A stretch of 64,000 bases of DNA from Gibbula magus (taxonomy: Eukaryota; Mollusca; Gastropoda; Trochida; Trochidae): positions 52,196,989 through 52,260,988 of the forward strand of contig OW388297.1 of assembly GCA_936450465.1 (NCBI GenBank), read 5' to 3'. Below the pieces are notes generated by a model, which saw only the letters and a list, made by a program, of their open reading frames with translations, did not search any database and was not told the origin of the DNA. The position numbers were made by a program, and so were the translations under genes. Each line of letters opens with the position of its first letter. Positions within the stretch are counted from its first letter, which is position 1. Positions 56,640 to 64,000 of the stretch are shown here, piece after piece.

Positions 56640-56882
56640 TAAAGGCACATTCATTGTGTTATTGGTGGTCATATATGCAAAACTGTATAAATGATATTGT
56701 TTTATTGAAGTACTGACTGTTGCCCAAAATGGCCATTTTGATGATAATACTGACGACATAAAATAGTGATTTCTGATCAAAAGCAAGACAATTCAGCACG
56801 ATTGACACACATTAATTAGTCTAAAGTAATTTTGGAAACTTATTTACAAGAGGCAAAAGGAAAAATTTTGGTTGATAATGGT

Positions 56883-57763
56883 GATAATGTCATTTATTAT
56901 ATGGCGAGCGATGAAATACTGGGATTTATCAGTGAAATAAACTGTCTATCAAGCTACAGTGAAAATAACTTATATTTTCACTGCGAACGGTGACTGATAT
57001 CATTTGACGTCATAAAACAATGGTCTCACGCGGCGAATTGGCTTATGACGTCACAGTGTTACTGTGGTGACGGGCTGTTCCTAGCGGCCGCTCGGCATGA
57101 AAATGACCCTTTTCGGACGTAATTACATGGATAACATCATATAATAAATAGAATATCTGTCAATTCTTGACAAATACCATGTTTATCTCATCTCGTGAGG
57201 TAGAAAAGTTATTTATCATCCCAAACTGTGTTCCACAGGAGATATCGCTTGTGTGAGATCAAGCGATATCTCCTAGGAGATATCTTTTTGGCAGTAGATT
57301 TTGCACAATGCCCTGTCGCCGTCAGCTACATGACATCACAATGCTTTTACATCATCGAGTAATGACGTCACAATGTTATGACGTCATAAACACGATGACG
57401 TCACAATGCCATGACCTCACTGCACTGGAAGTAAAATGGCAGAGATGTGCTCAGAGATGTACACTATTTTCACTTAAACGTAATAAGAATGATTTTGGAT
57501 GATAAATATAATCTCACCCTCGTGTCTTCTGATATCAAATATATCAACACTCGTTGATAAAAGTAAAAATATCCTCGGCAAGCCTGGATATTTGTAACTT
57601 TTATCAACTCGTGTTGATATATTTGATATCAGAAGACACTTGGGTGAGATTCTCTATATATTTTCACTCGTGGCTGCGCCACTCGTGAAAATATAACCTT
57701 TCTACCTCACTCGATGAGATAAACATGGTATTAGTCAAGAAAAGACAGATATCCTCTATATAA
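56883..57763. mobile_element. Large fold-back element with nested palindromes
   Basis: Outer arms 57147-57212 and 57695-57762 are inverted copies (ACCATGTTTATCTCATC, GAGGTAGAAA). Inside are a hairpin with arms of about 64 bases (57511-57574 and 57585-57650, TGATATCAAATATATCAACA) and a smaller palindrome at 57238-57279 (AGGAGATATCGCTT). It is non-coding and carries five TGACGTCA sites. It sits inside a family D element in intron 1. Confidence 0.8.
57005..57403. promoter_or_regulatory. Cluster of five perfect CRE-type palindromes
   Basis: TGACGTCA occurs at 57005-57012, 57046-57053, 57363-57370, 57379-57386 and 57396-57403; the last three are spaced 16 and 17 bases. This is the consensus binding site for CREB/ATF bZIP factors. 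Binding is not shown by sequence alone. Confidence 0.6.
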
Positions 57764-57948
57764 CTACAGTGCATGTAAACGGGACTTGTAGTTTCGGTTT
57801 ATGCATTTTATAATGATTTTGCTATACTTTCATTGAAAACTAGTAATTATGATATATTTATCGATTAGGTACTTATAGCACATATGGTATGTAGACATGT
57901 ATTAAAAGCAAATAAAATATTTTGAAACAACTGATGCATCTTTAAATC

Positions 57949-59035
57949 AAATATACTACGGACATTAGAATTATGAACAATAGATAGACATGTGGCAAAT
58001 GTACCTCTGAATGAATGTCTGAAGTTGCATACGATATATTACCGGGTATAAGTCGACCACGCGTATAAGTGGACCCCCCTTTCTCAACTACCCGAATACT
58101 GGTAAAAACCCTTTATCTCATGTATAAGTCCACCACAGAGTGACAAGTCGACATGCCAAAGAGTCAAAACAGCGGTGATTGGTAAGCAGTGATGTCGATC
58201 GATTTATCAATTGTTTTGACCTAAATATTATTAAATGATAATTTATTTTTCAGACGTTGTTAACAACCAACAAAAAAATACAACTTGTGACTCACGGTGT
58301 CTGTTATTATTTTTTTCAATAAAATTACATTTTCCTCTCATCAAGTCGAATACTACGACCAACATTCAAACTTATGTGACCAACAAAACATATCAAGTGA
58401 TTTGTAGTCAATACCAAAGCAACCAAATACAATTTGTAACTAAAACCTTGATCTACCTATTGTTATGTTAAGTCTGATAGATTAACCTAAAAAAAAGATG
58501 TTATCTAATTACATACAGAACAGTAATAAAGTAAAAGGACACTCCTGAAAAGTCTGACAATCTAGACTTGCCTTGACCAATGATGCGTATCATTATTTAG
58601 ATGCTTTCATGGGTTTATGTTAACAAGATTTTAAACTTAAAAAATTCTTCCGATTAGGCAGTTTTACTTCACTGCTGTAACAACATACTGAGTAGTGCTG
58701 AACATATCTAGGCAATGATTTTGAATAAAATTTGATAAAACAACACAATTTATAAAGTTTAACATAAATGACTCCACCAGTATGTCCAATAAAGAGGAAT
58801 TAATCAAGATCACAGTTTTGAAGGAACAAAAACTAATAATAATATAATTTTGTTCATCCATGTTATTGAAGCACATGGATGTTATAATATTTCATAATGA
58901 TGCAATTTGGGTTTATCATCCATGTTATTTGAGCACATGAATATTATAATATTTCATAACAGGCTAATAAAGGCTGATTCAAAAAATTTCAAAAGGAGGG
59001 GTGGGGGGGGGGGGGGGGAGGGGGGGGTTAAGGGG
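57949..59035. other. Intron 1, unannotated; G homopolymer near right end
   Basis: 58041-58160 holds a short repeat of ACCGGGTATAAGTCGACC type with a related inverted motif. 58997-59028 is an almost pure G run interrupted once or twice. No exon seen. Confidence 0.45.
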
Positions 59036-59540
59036 TTAAAGGTATATCCATTGTGTTGTTTGGGGTCATATATTCCAAACGCTATAAATGGTGTTACTTT
59101 ATCGAGAAGTACCAACTGTTACCGAAAACTACCATTTTTATGACAGTCAACATAGTATATCGACGATATGAAGATAAAAGTATAGTGATTTCTGATCGAA
59201 AACCGGACAATGCACCGCATGTGGCGCGCGCCCGGTGAATGAGTCAAACGTAAATTCGGAAATTTATTTACAGCAGACAAACAGACAGATTTGGGTTAAT
59301 AATGTTTACTAGGTCTTACAACTACTGTAAATGTAAACGGGACGTGTAGTTTTGGTTTCTGCACATGTATAATGATGTTGTTCGATTTTAATTAGAAACT
59401 AGTAATTATGATATATTTGTCAATTGGGGGTGATTATGCAAATTGAGTGAACTAATTTGAACTGAAATTAGCACATATTGTATGATTTCACGTATTTCAG
59501 CCAAATAAAATTTTTTGAAACACAATGGATGTACCTTTAA
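59036..59540 (+). mobile_element. MITE family D, copy D7 (full length)
   Basis: TTAAAGGTATATCCATTGTG at the left and AACACAATGGATGTACCTTTAA at the right. Interior AACCGGACAATGCACCGCAT as in the family. Confidence 0.85.
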
Positions 59541-59946
59541 AGAAGAAAAAAGAAGGGGGGAGGGTGTTCACTCAAGGAGTAAGTCAAATGTACATGCTAC
59601 ATGTAAAGCGGTAGTGGAAATAAATCCCCTGAATCACATTACGGATCAGCCACTGTCTGTATGTCGTTGCTGCCCTAGGATATCATATCATTATCATGCA
59701 GCACTCCCTAAATAAAACACTGGTGTCAAGGATCATACACTAGTTAGTCCTCATGACAATTGAAATGAAGAGCCATGTTTAAGGAGAGTGGTCTCTCTAC
59801 GTGCTTATATTGTAGGGGATCAGTGTACAGCCTAACTGTAGTGTACATGTTTGTACAGGGTTCTGTGTGCTGTGTGTGTACATATAGAGATGTTGGTTAT
59901 GTCATAGATCTTTGAATCTTGATTGGACAGATGTCATAATCATCCA
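59541..59946. other. Intron 1, unannotated
   Basis: Nothing recognisable. Confidence 0.45.
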
Positions 59947-60268
59947 AGTCTGATTAAAATGAACCTTCTTCATGGGAATTAAATCTGCAAAATAGTTCAT
60001 AGCGGGATACAAACTGATTCTATAGATTCCTCCCCACAAGGTCTGAGGACACCCCGTATAGGCGCATGTTCCGTACCAGTTTAGCGCAGACAAAGTCCAG
60101 TCAAATAGCTGACCAATCAAATCATAGTTTTTAAACGGTTGCCGTTTTGAAAGCATTCGGAACAGACGAAAGGATAGCTGTTTGGAGTTATCTGTCCCTA
60201 GCTTTTTGCACCAAAAGCTTTTGTTGGAGGCCTTGTGATTGGTTAACTGAATTACGTCAGAACATGCG
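59947..60268 (+). mobile_element. MITE family B, copy B2 (3'-truncated)
   Basis: Starts AGTCTGATTAAAATGAACCT and follows B1 through CACAAGGTCTGAGGACA and CAATCAAATCATAGTTTTTA. The right terminal repeat is missing. 60269-60644 shows nothing further. Confidence 0.78.
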
Positions 60269-60644
60269 AACATACATGCCAGCAAGATGTCTATTTTATT
60301 CAGACTGTAATCATCCACTTGATTGTGCAGAATTCTGGAAGCAAGGCACAAGCATTTGTAGCATGTATCTAGGCTCGTGTGTGTACATATGTTTTTATTT
60401 GGGTGGGGTTTGTTTTGGTGGGTGTATGTGGATGAATGCATTGGTTGTGTAGATGTGTCAGAGCGTTATTAGGTTTATAACGGTATGTGCATACAGTGCA
60501 TTAAATAACACCTGTCAAACAGACCGAAATCTTAGCTCCAGGAGGCCGGTAACAATATGAGGTTTTTCATTAATTCAAACATTTGAATTGAGAAAATTAT
60601 TTTTTTTATATTTATGGAAACCACCCTAAAAAACTTGATTGATC

Positions 60645-61071
60645 CAGTCTGATTAAAATCGACCTTGTTCCGAGGAATATAATTTGCAAAATAATGCATC
60701 TACTGGGATACGAACTGGTTCTATAGATTCCTCGCCACAAGGTGTGACATCCCGTATAGGCGTGTGTTCCCAACCAGTCAAATAGCTGACCAATCACATC
60801 ATAGTTTTTAAACGGTAGCTGTTTTGAAAGCATTCGGGAGAAAAAATAGAAAAGCTGTTTGGAGTTATTTGCCCCTAGGTTCTCAGACCAAAAGCTTTTG
60901 TTGGAGGTCCTGTGATTGGTTAACTGAATTGCGTCAGAACATTGGGAGTCTACAGGCTGTTATCAGACGGATTTGCGAGGAAATCTCCGAAATGATATGA
61001 GTTCGTATCCCTGTAGTTGCACTTTTTAAAAATTTGTATTCCTCGGAAAACCTTTGATTTTAATCAGACTG
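60645..61071 (+). mobile_element. MITE family B, copy B3 (full length)
   Basis: CAGTCTGATTAAAATCGACC at the left and GATTTTAATCAGACTG at the right. The interior matches B1. No clear target duplication is visible at the edges. Confidence 0.85.
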
Positions 61072-61403
61072 ATAGGGGATCAATGAAGCAATGGCTCAAA
61101 CAATTATCTTAATCAATAAGCTCCTAGATATTTATTGGAAGATATATACTTCTTGCAGTTTGAATCTGTAAATTGAAGTTGAAAATTTGTCAAACAAAAT
61201 TTATTTTTTGTTTTGCGTTTAGCTTAATGCCTGTACTGGAAGGTCATATGTTGGATTTGAAACAAATGTAAAACATTTTTAAAAATAGGTTATGAAATGC
61301 AATTCTTTGGGTTTTTTTAAAGTTTGATTATGCTCTAAGCACATATATTGTTTCGATCCAATATCTGCCTTGGAAAGATGATGATTCTAAGTTGCATTTG
61401 CAG
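61072..61403. other. End of intron 1
   Basis: AT-rich, closing with the acceptor TTGCATTTGCAG at 61403. No repeat seen. Confidence 0.6.
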
Positions 61404-61694
61404 GCGTCGATGACTCTGATGCGGCTCGAGTCCGATATCGCACCAGAATTCGCACCACCCCCAGATATTATCGCTCGAGTGCTCGAGTACGGGTGAGGCA
61501 GAGAGTACGAACGGGACTCACAGGCACCAGAGTACGGGTGAGACAGAGAGTACGGTACTCCCACACATCCCGTATATACAAGGGAAGCTATGGGTTCACC
61601 CGGGCTAACTGGCAAGCTGCCTTCATGGCCGGAAGCATCTACGGTGGACTGAGCTACATGAGGAGTCCCAGGTACCACCGACATCCCACTCGCA
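61404..61694 (+). CDS. Shisa/CYYR1-like protein, exon 2 (Arg/Tyr-rich ectodomain)
   Basis: Encodes residues 22-118. The first part is strikingly basic, alternating Arg with Val, Tyr or Thr (RVRYRTRIR, RYYR). It contains two near-identical copies of RVRVRQRVR (residues 49-57 and 64-72), linked by TGLTGT; the DNA is duplicated too. A less basic segment YKGSYGFTRANWQ and a small-residue, weakly hydrophobic patch AAFMAGSIYGGLSYM (93-107) follow, then a basic end. Phase-1 donor CGCA|GTAAGT. No known domain. It lies between signal peptide and Cys-rich domain, so it is extracellular or lumenal, and possible dibasic processing sites abound. Confidence 0.82.
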
Positions 61695-62364
61695 GTAAGT
61701 TAACCCTTATTCTGCTATTATTACACCTCTATTACATTTGTAAGAATGTCAATGGCCAGTTCAAACCATGTGATCGAAAAATATTTTTGTACACTGACCC
61801 CCGCTATGAGGTCAATTTTGTGACAGAAATTTCTATACATACTATTGTCTGCAGAAAAAAATTAATTTCCCTCTGCGATTTGACCTGACCTCGACCTGCA
61901 GCCTCGGTCAGGTCAAACCACCTCTGGAATCAGGTATCCAGTCCTTGTATTTCACATACTGACCTCACCATGAGTAATTAATTATTATGTTATTTGGAGA
62001 AGAGGCAAGTCAATATTTATCCCCTGCCAGACCGAAGTTGACAGGGAGATAAGAATGACCTTATAGTCTGTGCATCTGTTCTTATTGTCTGACTAAAAAG
62101 TTGTTCCTTATATTTTCATGAAATTTGTTAATAAAGCATTGTAAACGTCTTCAGATTATAATGTTTTGTTGTATCAATGGAAACTCGACTTTGATTTTAG
62201 TTTCCGGAGCAGAAATGTATATGACCTAGCTCAATCAACAAAACTATATATATATATATAGTATATAATGTAATCTTAATAAACTTAATACTCACACTCT
62301 AACAAGAATTAGTTCCAACTTTATATATTTGTAAACATAATTTCACTCTTATTTTTCTTTAAAG
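61695..62364. other. Intron 2 with remnant of 152-bp-repeat element
   Basis: 62016-62250 resembles the nested element at 33096 (TTTATCCCCTGCCAGACCGA, TTTCCGGAGCAGAAATGT) but is diverged. A short TATATATA run lies near 62250. Acceptor TTTTTCTTTAAAG at 62364. Confidence 0.6.
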
Positions 62365-62512
62365 TGCCTACAATCTGCAAGAACATGTATGATTCTGACG
62401 ATAACAACACGGTATACAACTTGTTCTACTGCCCACGATTCTTCGAACCCGATGACTTTGATTACTGTTGTGGTCCTGCAAACAGAGAGTACTGTTGCAA
62501 GTACTTTGACAG
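62365..62512 (+). CDS. Shisa/CYYR1-like protein, exon 3 (Cys-rich domain)
   Basis: Encodes residues 119-168 with six cysteines at about 123, 141, 153, 154, 162 and 163. The arrangement C-x17-C-P-x10-C-C-G-x6-Y-C-C fits the Shisa-type N-terminal cysteine domain (Y-C-C-G ... Y-C-C). An N-glycosylation sequon (NNT, 132-134) is present. The exon starts in phase 1 and ends in phase 2 at AG|GTAAGT. The disulphide-rich fold would lie just outside the membrane segment encoded by the next exon. Confidence 0.85.
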
Positions 62513-62576
62513 GTAAGTACATGAAGTAAAATACTTTCCTAAAGTACTAGCGTATTTGTTAACCCCCAACCTACAA

Positions 62577-62627
62577 GTCAGTGAGTGAGTTAATGTTTAA
62601 CGCCACTTCATCATATCGCAGCTATTA
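62577..62627 (-). mobile_element. LINE 3'-tail stub
   Basis: On the minus strand it reads AATAGCTGCGATATGATGAA then GTGGCGTTAAACATTAACTC and ACTCACTGA, matching the LINE tail at 2585-2638. It is an extremely 5'-truncated insertion of about 50 bases in intron 3. Confidence 0.7.
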
Positions 62628-63134
62628 ACAAAGTAGTTGGGTATATAGTGCTCAGACTGTCTGTTAGTCCATCTGATGTCTGTCCATCTGATGTCTGTCC
62701 ATCTGAGCATGCTTGAGCAATTCTAACACTTTCTGTAAGGAACTTTTCAAATTTTGCACGTCTTTTACACCACCAGAAGAGGTGAAGTGTAAAATTTAAA
62801 CAAATTTGTTTGAATTTTGATTTCTAAAATTGTCTGTATTTTTTTTCTGAGATTTTATTTTCAATATTTTTCGTATCATTATTATCAAGTTTATGCTTCA
62901 TTGTTAAATTGAACGCAAATGCTATCACGAGTGACAAAATTTCCGTGTGGGTTACGAGCTCTGCTCACTTTTGTCCTGAATCGGAGCCTATTTCCTCCAC
63001 AATAGGTGTTCAAATCGAGAAAAATTATTCCTTGCCCATGGCTTTGTTGGTAGGAATTATATATTTTTATCTAAAAATCTTGCCAAAAATGTCCAAAAGA
63101 GCTCTTGCCTTCTGACGTTTGTTTGCGTTCTTAG
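62628..63134. other. Intron 3, 3' part
   Basis: Contains a tandem CCATCTGATGTCTGT run near 62670-62705. It ends at an acceptor TTGCGTTCTTAG (63134); the next AG (CCCAG, 63139) would break the reading frame. Confidence 0.55.
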
Positions 63135-63271
63135 CCCAGGGAGAACGGCCGGTATCGTGATTGGTGTGTTGGTTCTTGTGGTAGTCGTTGGGATCATCGT
63201 CTACTGCTGCTGCAAGAAGACTGGAAAAGGCGGCCAAATCATTAGTAGATTTTCCGGTCCAAAACAAGCTC
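63135..63271 (+). CDS. Shisa/CYYR1-like protein, exon 4 (transmembrane)
   Basis: Encodes residues 168-213. A hydrophobic helix (about 173-191, AGIVIGVLVLVVVVGIIVY) is followed at once by CCCKKTGKGG, cysteines fit for palmitoylation next to basic residues, giving a type I orientation. Phase-1 donor GCTC|GTAAGT. The start at 63135 is chosen because it keeps frame with exon 3. The protein must continue in at least one more exon; a proline/tyrosine-rich cytoplasmic tail is usual in Shisa proteins but is not visible here. Confidence 0.85.
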
Positions 63272-63879
63272 GTAAGTTACAGTTTTTCAAGGCTAATTTT
63301 AAACCATTTTCATTGATAGCATGTTTAAAACCATGTGAAATTAGTACTTTTCTCATTCTTAAGCAAAGATTGTGTTGTACAGTGAAAATCAGTAATTTCT
63401 ATTCTTTAAAATTTAATTTCAATATTTCAAATTCAGTAATTACTAAAGGAAATGATCAGGGTATTAGGGAATTTTAAAAGAAAATTGCTACCATGTTGTA
63501 CCTTCACCGAGAAACAAGAAGTATTGTCCGTTTGATATGATCTTAAATAATTATTGATATGAAAATTTGAAATGTTATCGTTTTTGCAATATTTGAGGTT
63601 TTACATTTCAATTTTGTGCATTGCTGTTGTTGACTTTGCATCTTGCTCCTGACATGAATTGCATGTGCAACCATTGTTGAAGTTTTAATGTTATAACATG
63701 TATGTATCGATGCACAGTTGTCAAAAGTCATTTAACATTTTTCAGTTATAGGAAATTGGAATATATCTTTTATTTGAAAGTGGCAGTGGAAAATATCTGT
63801 TAAAATATTTTATTCAGATTGTATAAGTTCTGTATCTTTTAAAATTAAATTTGATACAAAGATTTTTCAATGTTTTCAG

Positions 63880-63920
63880 GAAATAATTATAATGGTAATC
63901 ATAAAATTGTTTTCTGTTAA
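63880..63920 (+). CDS. Possible terminal exon of the Shisa-like gene
   Basis: After the acceptor TTTTCAG at 63879, the phase-1 frame reads RNNYNGNHKIVFC then TAA. It is in phase, but such a short tail is unusual and the sequence is AT-rich like the intron. More likely the next true exon lies beyond the window. 63272-63879 shows nothing else. Confidence 0.25.
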
Positions 63921-64000
63921 ACACCCAAGTAGAAACATTTCACGTTTTTTTTTTTTAGATGTAATGATTTAGTGAGAACTGTCTTTCTTTGTTTCAAAAC

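Larger units (their letters stand above)
56640..57948 (+). mobile_element. MITE family D, copy D6, split by fold-back element
   Basis: The left part 56640-56882 starts TTAAAGGCACATTCATTGTG. The right part 57764-57948 resumes at ACAGTGCATGTAAACGGGAC and ends ACTGATGCATCTTTAA. The pieces are collinear with D1 and D7 once the inserted block is ignored. Confidence 0.78.

Noticed and set aside
63958..63975. Alternative last exon after the poly-T acceptor at about 63959
   Set aside because: In phase it meets a stop almost immediately (VMI then stop), with no support over the candidate at 63880.

Overview
The window is repeat-dense animal (metazoan) DNA, most probably from a marine mollusc. This is inferred from spliced gene structure (GT-AG introns of 0.6 to 14 kb), an AT-rich background, tRNA-derived SINEs, and a LINE ending in an ACTC-repeat tail of a kind I associate with gastropod genomes. 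There are no operons, CRISPR arrays or bacterial genes, and I see no functional tRNA or rRNA gene.

Only one host gene is convincing: the first four coding exons of a Shisa/CYYR1-like single-pass membrane protein on the + strand (47355-63271, probably continuing past the window). It has a signal peptide, an Arg/Tyr-rich exon with an internal duplication, a CC...CC cysteine exon and a transmembrane exon. Its first intron is about 14 kb and full of inserted elements.

Layout. 1-3222: a young 5'-truncated LINE flanked by a perfect duplication of at least 343 bp. 3223-20815: small TIR elements (families A, C, D, E), a dead mariner, a tRNA-SINE and unannotated AT-rich DNA. 20816-27049: a structurally complete DIRS-type tyrosine-recombinase retrotransposon on the - strand, with split inverted termini and an internal complementary region, but with a broken reverse transcriptase and Gag. 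27050-30809: mostly unannotated. 30810-38420: a decayed Ty3/gypsy element on the - strand, itself interrupted by a 3.2-kb palindrome-rich element (which carries two nested tandem-repeat elements) and by a 355-bp element. 38841-39611: a second tRNA-SINE and another copy of the nested repeat. 39925-43580: a 104-bp satellite array with higher-order structure. 44797-45512: one small element inserted in another with a 10-bp target duplication. 45630-46919: a 145-bp minisatellite. 46958-47032: a perfect hairpin element just upstream of the host gene. 47355 to end: the host gene and its transposon-filled introns, including a large fold-back element with five perfect TGACGTCA sites.

The elements record a nesting order and some interaction. 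SINE copies share the 3' tail type of the LINE, which suggests the LINE machinery moves them. The DIRS element keeps all cis sequences while its RT is dead, so it could at most move in trans. Many elements inserted at TTAA-like sites or into each other. Coordinates of element ends are read by eye and may be off by a few bases.
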